From Paraburkholderia phosphatilytica (GTDB lineage Bacteria > Pseudomonadota > Gammaproteobacteria > Burkholderiales > Burkholderiaceae): a stretch of DNA of 45,366 nt. Positions 24,921-33,494 of the stretch are shown piece after piece. The stretch is from positions 1-45,366 of the forward strand of contig NZ_QQOA01000052.1 of NCBI RefSeq assembly GCF_003443895.1, written 5' to 3'. A program made the position numbers and the translations under genes. Under the pieces are notes generated by a model, which was not told the origin of the DNA, made no database searches, and saw only the letters and a list, made by a program, of their open reading frames with translations. Positions within the stretch are counted from its first letter, which is position 1. Each line of letters opens with the position of its first letter.

Positions 24921-25910
24921 ATGAAGGTGCTGATCACCGGCGGCGCCGGTTTTCTCGGCGCGCGGCTCGCCCGCGCGCTACTGTCGCGCGGCGAACTGAC
25001 CGTCGCGGAGGGCGGCGCGCAGCCGATCGACGAACTGGCGCTGCTCGACGTTGCGGCGGCAACCGGCTTCGAAGGCGATGCGCGCGTGAAGGTCATGACC
25101 GGCGACATCGCGCAGCCCGCCGTGCTCGATGCGGCGATCGACCGCGACACCGCCGCGATCTTTCACCTCGCCGCGATCGTGAGCGGCCAGGCCGAAGCCG
25201 AGTTCGAGCTCGGCATGCGCATCAATCTCGATGCGTCGCGGCTGCTGCTCGAACGTTGCCGCGCGCTGGGACACCGGCCGCGCGTCGTGTTCACGAGTTC
25301 GGTCGCCGTCTATGGCGGCGTGATGCCCGAACTGGTGCGCGACGATACCGCGCTCAATCCGCAGTCGTCGTACGGCACGCAGAAGGCGGTCGCCGAACTG
25401 CTGCTGTCGGACTACACGCGCCGCGGCTTCGTCGATGGCCGCGTGCTCAGGCTGCCGACGATCAGCGTGCGCCCCGGCCGCCCGAATGCGGCGACGACGT
25501 CGTTCGCGAGCGGCATCGTGCGCGAGCCGCTGAACGGCGAGACCGCGGTGATTCCGGTGCCGCGCGACCTGCGCATCTGGCTGCTGTCACCGCGGCGCGC
25601 GATCGACTGCCTGATCGCCGGCTGCGAACTCGACAGCAACGTGCTCGGCACGCAGCGGGCGGTGAACCTGCCGGGCGTGTCCGCGAGCGTCGACGAAATG
25701 CTGGCGGCGCTGCGCGAAGTGGCCGGCGACGCGGTCGCGGCGCGCATCGAGTTCCGCGCGGACGAGCGGATCGCGCGCATCGTCGGCAGCTTTCCGGCGC
25801 AGTGGGATACGACGCGCGCGCGTTCGCTCGGGCTCGAAGGGGATGCGTCGTTCGCGGAGATCATCCGCCGCTATATCGAGGATGAAGGGATCCGGCCGGT
25901 TGCAGGCTGA
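24921..25910 (+). CDS. denD: NAD-dependent epimerase/dehydratase-fold dehydrogenase, D-erythronate dehydrogenase-like
   Basis: A 329-residue short-chain-type extended dehydrogenase. The nucleotide loop TGGAGFLG is at residues 6-13; the catalytic set is S126/S127 (FTSSVAVYGG), Y151 and K155 (SSYGTQK). RLPTISVRPGRPNAATTSF (in parts) is a trademark of the DenD group, which oxidises D-erythronate at C2 to 2-oxo-tetronate. Pairing with an OtnI-like isomerase supports this, although other UDP-sugar-type epimerase roles cannot be excluded from sequence alone. AAAAGGAG sits just before the ATG. It may share a transcript with otnI. Confidence 0.82.
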   Translation: MKVLITGGAGFLGARLARALLSRGELTVAEGGAQPIDELALLDVAAATGFEGDARVKVMTGDIAQPAVLDAAIDRDTAAIFHLAAIVSGQAEAEFELGMRINLDASRLLLERCRALGHRPRVVFTSSVAVYGGVMPELVRDDTALNPQSSYGTQKAVAELLLSDYTRRGFVDGRVLRLPTISVRPGRPNAATTSFASGIVREPLNGETAVIPVPRDLRIWLLSPRRAIDCLIAGCELDSNVLGTQRAVNLPGVSASVDEMLAALREVAGDAVAARIEFRADERIARIVGSFPAQWDTTRARSLGLEGDASFAEIIRRYIEDEGIRPVAG

Positions 25911-25922
25911 CCGGGTTCGACC

Positions 25923-25996
25923 TTGACATCGCTTCGCCGTCGACCCTATCATGGCCGAAATTGTTCGATATACGACTATGTGTTCGTATGTAGAAC
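25923..25996 (+). promoter_or_regulatory. Promoter and IclR-like inverted repeat upstream of pcaF
   Basis: TTGACA (25923-25928) and TATCAT (25947-25952) with an 18-base spacer form a good sigma-70 promoter. Immediately downstream is an inverted repeat, GTTCGATATACGA (25963-25975) and TCGTATGTAGAAC (25984-25996), matching at 11 of 13 positions across an 8-base centre. GTTCGATA is the half-site start known for PcaR of Pseudomonas. Placement at about +4 to +37 would suit repression or a roadblock. A nested TGTTC/GAACA dyad lies at 25981-25997. Confidence 0.6.
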
Positions 25997-26126
25997 ATTC
26001 GAGGTTGCGGCGCCGCGTGAATCTTCAGCGTGAGCGATCGAACCGTACGACGAATTCCGCTCACTTCTGATCCTCACGGCCCGCATGGCATCAAGCGCCG
26101 CGCACGGCCCATTACTGGAGACACGC

Positions 26127-27329
<1,203 letters not shown>

Positions 27330-27420
27330 TCTTTCCGATCTGGTTGCGCCCACAACACGTTAGCGCGATGCCACGCGTGAACCGTGGCCGCCGGCGGTTA
27401 TGCTGATTGCGTTTCTCGAG

Positions 27421-27458
27421 GACCGGCTTCGTCGATTCGGCGGAGCCGGTTTTTTATT
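27421..27458 (+). terminator. Rho-independent terminator of pcaF
   Basis: ACCGGCT (27422-27428) and AGCCGGT (27444-27450) pair and are followed by TTTTTATTGTT on the plus strand, about 90 bases after the pcaF stop. Confidence 0.8.
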
Positions 27459-27588
27459 GTTAACCCGTGTTTTTGATCGGGCAGCGAGCGGCTTTGTAAT
27501 AAATTGACTTCGTGCGTTGTGGGCCATGAGGTGCGTGGATAGTATCAAGTCATCCTCAATAACAACGCACAACAGGAGAAGTCGATCC

Positions 27589-28173
27589 ATGAAGGCAATC
27601 AAGTTTGCTGTGCCGCTGACGCTGGCCTTGCTCGCCGCGCATCCCGCGTGGTCCGAAACCGAGCTGGCGAAGACCGCCGCGGTCGCGCTCGAGAACGCGC
27701 AGCCCGTTCACCTGAAGGCGCAGATCGTCGGCATCGACGCGCCGTCGCGTACGCTCACGCTGCGCAACGCGGACGGCGAATTCGTCGACGTCGTGGTCAG
27801 CCAGAAGGTCACGCGTTTCAACGAACTGAAGGTGGGCGAGCAGGTCGACGTGCTCTACAAGGACGCATTGCTGGTCGCCGCCGGCAAGCCGTCCGCCGCG
27901 CACGCGGACTTGCGTGAACGCGTCGATTCGACGGTACGCGTCCCGACCGCCGACGGCTTCGACACCGTGCGCGAGGTCGAGGTGCTCGCAACCGTCCAGA
28001 AGATCGACCACGAGAAGCGTCTCGTCACGCTGCGTGGGCCGTATCGCACGCTGACGCTGAAGATCGGCCAGCATGTCGATCTGAAGGACGCGAAGGTGGG
28101 CGATGAAGTGCACGCCGTGTTCATCGCCGCTGCCGCGGTTGAAGTGAGTCCGCTCGGCCATACCGCGCAGTAG
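27589..28173 (+). CDS. Conserved secreted protein with an internal duplication, function unknown
   Basis: A 194-residue protein. Residues 1-22 are a signal peptide (MKAIKFAVPLTLALLAAHPAWS-E), so it is periplasmic. The mature part holds two similar beta-rich units: about residues 42-100 (IVGIDAPSRTLTLRNADG ... LKVGEQVDVLYKDALLVA) and about 135-190 (VQKIDHEKRLVTLRGPYR ... AKVGDEVHAVFIAAAAVEV). Both end in a KVGxxV step, which suggests a tandem duplication of a small barrel. No catalytic residues or named domain were recognised. AGGAGA precedes the ATG. It is flanked by the pcaF terminator and a convergent DUF2917 gene, so it is probably transcribed alone. Confidence 0.8.
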   Translation: MKAIKFAVPLTLALLAAHPAWSETELAKTAAVALENAQPVHLKAQIVGIDAPSRTLTLRNADGEFVDVVVSQKVTRFNELKVGEQVDVLYKDALLVAAGKPSAAHADLRERVDSTVRVPTADGFDTVREVEVLATVQKIDHEKRLVTLRGPYRTLTLKIGQHVDLKDAKVGDEVHAVFIAAAAVEVSPLGHTAQ

Positions 28174-28224
28174 TGCTTGCATGCAGTGGCACGCAGTGTT
28201 GCCCTGATGCCGAGCGGAGCGTGT

Positions 28225-28605
28225 TCACCGTGGGCGCGGTACGAGCAGATCGAACGCGATATCGGCCAGCCATCCGAGCCACTTCGCCCACGCGCCGCGG
28301 GTGTGCCTGACGTAGGAGGTCAGCGACATATGCGCGGTGTGGTTGCCGTCCACGCTGACCCAGATACGTTCGCCGCGTCGCAGCCGCAGTTCGGCATGCG
28401 AATCGAGCCAGAAGTCATACGGCGATTGCGTGCGGGTCACCCAGATGCGTGCGCCATGCACCTGGAGCGTGGCGTCCGCGCAAAGGCGCCACGTGCGCAG
28501 CGTGCCCGGCTGTACCGTGACGTGCACGACGACGGTGGATTGCTCGTCGCGCATCCCCACGCTGCCGGGTATCGATTGCGGTAACTGCTGACCTGGTTCG
28601 TCCAT
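28225..28605 (-). CDS. DUF2917-family small protein
   Basis: A 126-residue protein without signal peptide or membrane segment. The middle, WRLCADATLQVHGARIWVTRTQSPYDFWL with AELRLRRGERIWVS (read in parts), matches the DUF2917 pattern common in Burkholderiaceae: a cupin-like barrel with conserved tryptophans and arginines. No function is known. The ATG at 28605 has GGAGAGGA just upstream and was preferred to an in-frame start at 28653, which lies in a terminator-like hairpin region. It converges on the secreted protein gene at 27589. Confidence 0.75.
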   Translation of the reverse strand: MDEPGQQLPQSIPGSVGMRDEQSTVVVHVTVQPGTLRTWRLCADATLQVHGARIWVTRTQSPYDFWLDSHAELRLRRGERIWVSVDGNHTAHMSLTSYVRHTRGAWAKWLGWLADIAFDLLVPRPR

Positions 28606-28643
28606 CTTCCTCTCCAAATGAGCCGGCGGACGGACGATGCCCT

Positions 28644-28681
28644 GAAAAAGCAAAGGCCCCGACCGTTTCCGGCGGGGCCTT
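28644..28681 (-). terminator. Rho-independent terminator with no annotated gene upstream
   Basis: AAGGCCCCG (28653-28661) and CGGGGCCTT (28673-28681) form a 9-bp stem with an 11-base loop. On the minus strand it is followed by TTTGCTTTTTC. It lies upstream of the DUF2917 start, so it must end a leftward transcript from 28690 or beyond, where no clear gene is seen. Confidence 0.8.
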
Positions 28682-28765
28682 GAGAATTTCGCGAATTGCC
28701 TGGCTTGCTACAAACGCAGACACGCTCCCAATGACCCGCCAGCGATGGCTCGGTGCATGGGTTTT

Positions 28766-28843
28766 GTATTGACGGCGGTGACGGACAGGCGCGTTTGCAT
28801 AGGATGAGTGTGTCGTTGCGCGTGCATCCTGTCAACGAATTTC
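28766..28843. repeat. Diverged 78-base repeat, copy A
   Basis: It starts GTATTGACGGCGGTGACG and contains GGATGAGTGTGTCGTTGC and CGTGCAT. It aligns without gaps to copy B at 29039-29116, with roughly three quarters of the bases identical. A GGATG/CATCC pair inside could close a hairpin. Confidence 0.7.
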
Positions 28844-29038
28844 AGCTGCGCTCGATCACCACCACTTACCGCGCATTGCGCAGTGAAGCGATTGCGGCTC
28901 GCTGAGCCGTCCGCGCGCCCGCGGATAGATCGGCGCATCGGCTGCCGTCACGAAACGCGCGACAGGGGCGGTTCAAATCCGCGTCAATGCACGCTCTTTC
29001 CTCACCGCACGAACCGGCCGACGCTCGTTGCCGGGTGT

Positions 29039-29116
29039 GTATTGACAGCGGTGGTGAACTAGAGCATCTGCGGAGGATGAGTGCGTCGTTGCACGTGCAT
29101 TCGATCAACGCTGAGG
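29039..29116. repeat. Diverged 78-base repeat, copy B
   Basis: It starts GTATTGACAGCGGTGGTG and contains GGATGAGTGCGTCGTTGC and CGTGCAT, in the same orientation as copy A and 273 bases from it. It lies just before the SYLF lipoprotein gene. Some similarity may extend leftward beyond the 78 bases. Confidence 0.7.
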
Positions 29117-29184
29117 TTCATCGGCATCCGGCAAAACTTCGCACCCAATGTGGCCAGTATCAACACCAATCACGGAGATCCAGC

Positions 29185-29748
29185 GTGAAAACGTATCGCT
29201 TGTTCAGCATTATTTTGATTCCGTTCATCGCACTGCTGGCGGCGTGCACGAATGTGGCAACAAACGCCACCGATTCGCGCGCACAGCTGGTATCCGATGC
29301 GCGGGCCTCGCTCGCTTCGCTTTATACGACTTCACCCCAGGCAAAGCAGCTCGCCCCGAAAGCGACCGCCATTCTCGTCTTTCCGAGCGTGCTGAAAGGC
29401 GGGCTGGTCATCGGCGCCTCGGGTGGCGACGGCGTGCTGTTCAAGGCGGACGGCACCGTCCTTGGCTACTACAACGTGACGTCGCTGTCCTATGGGCTTC
29501 AGGCCGGCGCGCAGAACTTTTCGGAGGCGACGTTCCTGATGAAGCCGTCGGCGCTCGACTATCTGGAGACGTCGAATGGACTGTCGATCGGCACGGGCCC
29601 GACCGTCACGTTCATCGACAAGGGCACCGGCAAAGACATGTCGAGTACGACACTGCGATCGGATGTCTATGCGTTCGTCTTTGGCCAGCAAGGGCTGATG
29701 GCGGGTATCGGCGCGCAGGCGCAGAAGATCACGCGGCTTGACCACTGA
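29185..29748 (+). CDS. SYLF (YSC84-like) domain lipoprotein
   Basis: A 187-residue protein with a lipoprotein signal: hydrophobic residues 5-20 and the lipobox LLAAC, so it should be anchored to a membrane facing the periplasm. The mature part is a SYLF/DUF500 domain: AKAILVFPSV-like KATAILVFPSVLKGGLVIG, GDGVLFKADG, YYNVTSLSYGLQAGAQNFSE and DVYAFVFGQQGLMAGIG. Eukaryotic relatives bind phosphoinositides; the bacterial role is unknown. The start codon is GTG at 29185 with GGAGA six bases upstream. Its last 20 bases overlap the 3' end of the convergent permease gene. Confidence 0.88.
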   Translation: MKTYRLFSIILIPFIALLAACTNVATNATDSRAQLVSDARASLASLYTTSPQAKQLAPKATAILVFPSVLKGGLVIGASGGDGVLFKADGTVLGYYNVTSLSYGLQAGAQNFSEATFLMKPSALDYLETSNGLSIGTGPTVTFIDKGTGKDMSSTTLRSDVYAFVFGQQGLMAGIGAQAQKITRLDH

Positions 29749-31012
29749 CGCCGTGACGCACCCGCAGATACAGCAACGCACCGGCTGCCATCACGAGCGG
29801 CCACAGCAGGAACCAGCCGGTGGCGACGCACAGCGCGGCCACGGCGACGAGCGCGCACATCGCGCAGCGTGACGCGGCGCTGCCGCGCGGCAGCAGCTTC
29901 AGCGCGGCGGCGGTGCCCAGCGCATAGACCGCGACGAAGGAGCCGGTGGTCAGCAGCACGAGCGGCTTCGGGCCGACGCCCGCCAGCGCGACAGCCGTCA
30001 TGTTGAGCGCGGACAGTCCGGAGATCACCGCGAGACTGTGCCGCGGTACGTCGCCCGCGCGGCTGCCGGAAGCCAGCCAGGACGGCAGCGCGCCGTCGCG
30101 CCCGAGCGCGGCGCCGAGCTTGGCCGCGCCGGCGAAGTACGCGTTCATCGTGCCGAGCGTCAGGAGCAGCGCGGCCGCCGCGGCGAGCACCTGCACCTTG
30201 CCGCCGATGCCGAGCGCGAGCAGTTCCGCGAGCGGCGCGCTCGAGGTCCCGGCGGTGGGGCCGAGCACGAGCACGTTCGCGGTGGCCACCGCGAGATACA
30301 GCACACCGACCACCGCGACCGCGATGCCGGTCGCGAGCGGCAGATCGTGCGCGGGGCGGCGAAACTCGCCGGCCAGATGAGTGATCGCCTCCCAGCCGGC
30401 AAAGCTCCAGACGAGCAACGCCGCGGCCGGCACGATCGCGAACCAGCCATGCGGCGCGAATGGATGCAGGTTGGCCGCCCGCGCATGCGGCGCGGAAGCG
30501 ATCACGGCTGCGAGCAGCAGCGTGACGAGGAGCGCGGCGAGCACCAGTTGCAGGCGTCCCGAGATCGTGATGCCGAGTGCATTGGCGGCCGTCACGACGG
30601 CGAGCAGGCCAAAGCTCGTCAGCAGCACGGTGTGCGCGCCGCCGCCGAACGCCGCAGCCACGTAGGCGCCGGCAAACATCGCGGCGGCCGGTGCGCCGGC
30701 CGGTACCGCGAAATAGAAGCACCAGCCGACGATCGCCGATGCCTTCGCGCCGAACGCGTTGCGCACGTAGGTCGCCACGCCGCCCGCATCGGGGTAGCGC
30801 GCGCCGAGCGCGGCGAAGGTGGCAGCGAGCGGAACGGACAGGATCACGAGCCCGAGCCATGCGAGCAGCGACGCAGGCCCGGCGGCCTCGGCGGCGAGCG
30901 CCGGCAACGCGATCACGCCGGTGCCGAGCACGGCGCCGATGTAGAGCGCCGCGCCCTGCATCACGGTCAGCCGGCCATGCGATGAAACAGAAGTGGTCGC
31001 AGCGGTAGTCAT
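29729..31012 (-). CDS. APC-superfamily amino-acid permease, YjeH-like exporter
   Basis: A 427-residue membrane protein with about twelve transmembrane segments. The start (GRLTVMQGAALYIGAVLGTG, then VIALPALAAEAAGP) carries the unwound GxGxG-like first helix of APC transporters. RYPDAGGVATYVRNAFG, VWSFAGWEAITHLAGEFR and LGTMNAYFAGAAKLG are typical of the YjeH group, which exports methionine and branched-chain amino acids. The substrate is inferred from family only. It is divergent from the WYL regulator at 31112, which may control it. The ATG at 31012 was taken because an earlier in-frame start lies in the promoter region. Confidence 0.87.
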   Translation of the reverse strand: MTTAATTSVSSHGRLTVMQGAALYIGAVLGTGVIALPALAAEAAGPASLLAWLGLVILSVPLAATFAALGARYPDAGGVATYVRNAFGAKASAIVGWCFYFAVPAGAPAAAMFAGAYVAAAFGGGAHTVLLTSFGLLAVVTAANALGITISGRLQLVLAALLVTLLLAAVIASAPHARAANLHPFAPHGWFAIVPAAALLVWSFAGWEAITHLAGEFRRPAHDLPLATGIAVAVVGVLYLAVATANVLVLGPTAGTSSAPLAELLALGIGGKVQVLAAAAALLLTLGTMNAYFAGAAKLGAALGRDGALPSWLASGSRAGDVPRHSLAVISGLSALNMTAVALAGVGPKPLVLLTTGSFVAVYALGTAAALKLLPRGSAASRCAMCALVAVAALCVATGWFLLWPLVMAAGALLYLRVRHGVSGQAA

Positions 31013-31053
31013 GAGCCTCGTGAGCCTGGATAGGTGAGTACGATACCGGTCTT

Positions 31054-31085
31054 TATAATCCGGAATAGCTGACATCGGATGTCAG
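31054..31085. promoter_or_regulatory. Shared control region of the permease and WYL regulator
   Basis: TATAAT at 31054-31059 is a perfect -10 on the plus strand, but its -35 is weak. Ten bases downstream is a perfect inverted repeat, CTGACAT (31069-31075) and ATGTCAG (31079-31085), with a 3-base centre. It is well placed for autoregulation by the WYL protein. That link is inferred from position. Confidence 0.5.
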
Positions 31086-31111
31086 GATATTTCACTCTCG
31101 GGGCGATATCG

Positions 31112-32068
31112 ATGCGAACCAGCCGGCTGGTGTCGATCGTGCTGTTGCTGCAGGTGCGCGGTCGTGTCACCGCGCAGGCGCTGGCCGACGAATTCGAGGT
31201 GTCGCTGCGCACCGTGTACCGCGACATCGACCAGTTGAGCGCGGCCGGCGTGCCGGTCTATGCCGACCGGGGGCCCGGCGGCGGTTTCGCGCTGCTCGAC
31301 GGCTATCGCACGGACCTCACCGGCATGACGCGCGCCGAGGCGGAGGCGCTGTCGATCGCCGGCGTGCCCGGCGCGGCCGTCGATCTCGGTCTTGCCGAGC
31401 AACTGCGCACCGCGCAGCTGAAGCTCGTCGCGGCGCTGCCGGATACCGCGGCGGACACGTCGCGCATCGGCGCGCGTCTGCATATCGATACGGTCGACTG
31501 GTACCGGCGGCCAGCGCCGACCCCGCATCTGCCGCTGCTCGCGAGCGCCGTGTGGGACCAGAAGCGGGTCGCGATGCAATACCAGGGCTGGGACGTCGCC
31601 GGTCCGCGCAGCTGCGATCCGCTCGGCCTCGTGCTGAAGGCGGGGGACTGGTATCTCGTCGCGCGGGCGCGCACCCAGACGCGGATCTACAAGGTCGCGA
31701 ACATGAGCCGGCTCGAAGTGCTCGACGAGACCTTCGAGCGGCCCCGGCCGTTCGAGCTGGCCGCCGAGTGGACGCGGCTCGTCGCGCGCTTCGAGAGGGG
31801 GCTGCTGAAGCAGCACGCGACGCTGAAAGTGACGCGCCGGGGTGTCGAGCGGCTCGACCGGCTCGGGGCGGCGGCGGCCGCGCAGGCGAAGATCGGCCCG
31901 TTCGACGCGAACGGCTGGTGCGAGGTGACGTTGCCTGTCGAAGCGCCGGATATTGCGGCGGGGCAGTTGCTGACGTTTGGCGCTGAGGTTCGCGTGCTGG
32001 AGCCGGAGGTGTTGCGTGACGCGTTGCGCCGGCAGGCGATCGAGATCGCGGAGCTGAACCGCCGTTGA
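31112..32068 (+). CDS. WYL-domain transcriptional regulator (YafY type)
   Basis: A 318-residue regulator. Residues 1-60 are a DeoR-like helix-turn-helix (RLVSIVLLLQVRGRVTAQALADEF in part, SLRTVYRDIDQLSAAGVPVYAD) followed by GPGGGFALLDGY. The WYL domain covers about 125-210 (DQKRVAMQYQGWD, DPLGLVLKAGDWYLVARA) and a C-terminal WCX-like extension ends the protein. WYL proteins sense ligands, often nucleic acid derived or small metabolites. It is divergent from the APC permease. The ATG at 31112 directly precedes the conserved RTSRL; another ATG at 31079 lies inside the dyad and is less likely. Confidence 0.88.
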   Translation: MRTSRLVSIVLLLQVRGRVTAQALADEFEVSLRTVYRDIDQLSAAGVPVYADRGPGGGFALLDGYRTDLTGMTRAEAEALSIAGVPGAAVDLGLAEQLRTAQLKLVAALPDTAADTSRIGARLHIDTVDWYRRPAPTPHLPLLASAVWDQKRVAMQYQGWDVAGPRSCDPLGLVLKAGDWYLVARARTQTRIYKVANMSRLEVLDETFERPRPFELAAEWTRLVARFERGLLKQHATLKVTRRGVERLDRLGAAAAAQAKIGPFDANGWCEVTLPVEAPDIAAGQLLTFGAEVRVLEPEVLRDALRRQAIEIAELNRR

Positions 32069-32098
32069 GCGCTGCGGCGGGAGTTGCCGTCCAGCCAG

Positions 32099-32133
32099 AC
32101 CAGGGGCTAGGCACCAGGGGCCAGGCACCAGGC
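32099..32133. repeat. 14-base tandem repeat, two and a half copies
   Basis: ACCAGGGGCTAGGC (32099-32112), ACCAGGGGCCAGGC (32113-32126) and ACCAGGC (32127-32133) lie in the 245-base gap between the WYL regulator and the lipoprotein gene. The copies are nearly identical, so the expansion is recent. No role is apparent. Confidence 0.75.
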
Positions 32134-32313
32134 AGTGTGGAAACACCACCTTGAAGCACCGCCAGCGATGCACTCTGCGTTGCAGGGCACCGTGCTCGGG
32201 TGTCGGCGGAAGTCTGTGCGCCGCGGACACTGGCCCGGACGAATCGAACGATGCCTGCGCGCAGCCACGGATCGAGTCGGATAGCAAAACCGGACATGGG
32301 AGAAGAAACCTTC

Positions 32314-33321
32314 ATGGAACAAGGATCGAACCGATCGCAACCGAAAAGCGCGTGGACGCTGACAGGATCGAAACTCGCGCTCGGCGCCGTCGCGGTGAGC
32401 CTGGCTGCGTGCTGCACGCATCGATTGCCGGACACGGGCCCCGATGTCGCGAGCATCACGAAGCTGCCCGCGCTGATCGCGCATCGCGGCGGCACCGGCG
32501 ACTTCCCCGAGAACACGCTCGTCGCGATCGAAGGCTCGCTCGCGAATCATGCGGATGCGATCTGGCTGACCGTGCAGTTGAGCCGTGACGGCATTCCGGT
32601 GCTGTACCGTCCGGCCGATCTGTCCGCGCTGACTGATGGCAGCGGGCCCGTTGCCGCGCAGAACGCCGCGCAGCTCGCGCGTCTGAACGCGGGCTGGCAG
32701 TTCCGGAGCACGTCGGGCGATGGCAGCTATCCGTATCGCGCGCGACCGGTCGGCATTCCGACGCTGGAAGAGGCGCTGCTGCAGATCCCCACGAACGTGC
32801 CGGTGGTGCTGGATATGAAGGCGTTACCCGCGGAGCCGCAGGCGAACGCGGTCGCGCAGGTGCTCGACCGGCTGGACGCGTGGGACCGCGTGTCGATCTA
32901 CTCCACCGAGGCTGCGTATCAGACCGCCTTTGACCGCTATCCGCGCGCTCGCCTGTTCGAGTCGCGCGACGCGACGCGGCAACGCCTCTTCGGCGTCGCG
33001 CTCACCGGTCGCTGCGACGCGCCGGCCGCGGGCACGCGTGCCGGTTTCGAGCTGGGGCGCAGGGTCGACGTGGTCGAGCGCTTCACGCTCGGCGAGGGAC
33101 GTTCGACGTTCGATGCGCACACATGGACGCCCGCGTCGGTCGCGTGCTTCCGTCGTGCCGCGAACGTGACGCTGATCGCGTTCGCGGTCAACGACGAGAA
33201 GACGTACCGCGAGGCCGCGTGCCTGGGTCTGGATGCGGTGCTGGTCGATTCACCGGCGACGATGTCGAAGGTGCGGGCTGCGCTCGCAGTGCCGTTCGCG
33301 TGCCGGCGCGGTGAAAGGTGA
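32314..33321 (+). CDS. Lipoprotein of the glycerophosphodiester phosphodiesterase fold, active site degenerate
   Basis: A 335-residue protein. Hydrophobic residues 20-30 lead to a lipobox LAAC (C33), so it is likely lipid-anchored. The GDPD start motif is intact: H57-RGG and PENT at 65-68. The following E-x-D metal-binding step is replaced, reading DAIWLTVQLSRDGIPVLYRP, with W84 and T86 at the glutamate and aspartate positions. The His-Asp after the next strand is Tyr98-Arg99. GlpQ-type enzymes hydrolyse glycerophosphodiesters to glycerol 3-phosphate; this one may lack that activity or use another metal site. The ATG at 32314 has GGGAGAAG upstream. An in-frame ATG at 32296 overlaps that site. 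Confidence 0.8.
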   Translation: MEQGSNRSQPKSAWTLTGSKLALGAVAVSLAACCTHRLPDTGPDVASITKLPALIAHRGGTGDFPENTLVAIEGSLANHADAIWLTVQLSRDGIPVLYRPADLSALTDGSGPVAAQNAAQLARLNAGWQFRSTSGDGSYPYRARPVGIPTLEEALLQIPTNVPVVLDMKALPAEPQANAVAQVLDRLDAWDRVSIYSTEAAYQTAFDRYPRARLFESRDATRQRLFGVALTGRCDAPAAGTRAGFELGRRVDVVERFTLGEGRSTFDAHTWTPASVACFRRAANVTLIAFAVNDEKTYREAACLGLDAVLVDSPATMSKVRAALAVPFACRRGER

Positions 33322-33417
33322 GGAATTCCAGGAGTCCAGCTTCGATGAGGACTTCCTGGAGCCGACCCGAAGGTGAGACGTTCAAGGATCAATCAGAACG
33401 GTGAGGACTTCCAGGAG
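33321..33417. repeat. Three copies of a 14-base repeat and hairpin after the lipoprotein gene
   Basis: AGGAATTCCAGGAG (33321-33334), AGGACTTCCTGGAG (33348-33361) and AGGACTTCCAGGAG (33404-33417) are near-identical. The first two can fold: TCCAGGAGTCC (33327-33337) against GGACTTCCTGGA (33349-33360), with one bulged base. The fold sits at the stop codon of the lipoprotein gene and may act as its transcript end, though no T-run follows. Confidence 0.5.
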
Positions 33418-33472
33418 CAGCTACGTCGCGTCTTTGAAAACGTTGACCTCGTGCTTCCACCGTTGAAGCGAA

Positions 33473-33494
33473 AAACCCAGCTGAAGCTGGGTTT
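33473..33494 (-). terminator. Rho-independent terminator of hicBA, overlapping the hicA stop codon
   Basis: AAACCCAGC (33473-33481) and GCTGGGTTT (33486-33494) form a 9-bp stem with a 4-base loop. On the minus strand it is followed by TTCGCTTC. The hicA stop (33495-33493) overlaps the first arm, so the operon ends very economically. Confidence 0.75.

Larger units (their letters stand above)
28606..29184. other. 579-base region without a firm gene; repeats and an orphan terminator
   Basis: This gap holds the leftward terminator at 28644-28681, two diverged 78-base repeats (28766-28843 and 29039-29116) and a 30-codon minus-strand frame (28800-28708, starting MQTRLSVTAVNTKP) that lacks a ribosome site. 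GCAAACGC and GCGTTTG sequences bracket that frame and could pair in RNA. A small RNA or a decayed gene is possible; neither is established. Confidence 0.5.

Noticed and set aside
28708..28800. 30-codon minus-strand frame upstream of the orphan terminator
   Set aside because: It has no Shine-Dalgarno, and repeat copy B has a stop in the corresponding frame; kept only as part of a possible RNA locus.
28960..28990. GGTTCAAATCC, a tRNA T-loop-like string
   Set aside because: The flanking bases give only a 4-bp arm and no acceptor, anticodon or D arm can be drawn around it.
32134..32230. Possible third copy of the 28766/29039 repeat
   Set aside because: Only short matches such as GCCAGCGATG are shared; a gapless alignment is not convincing.
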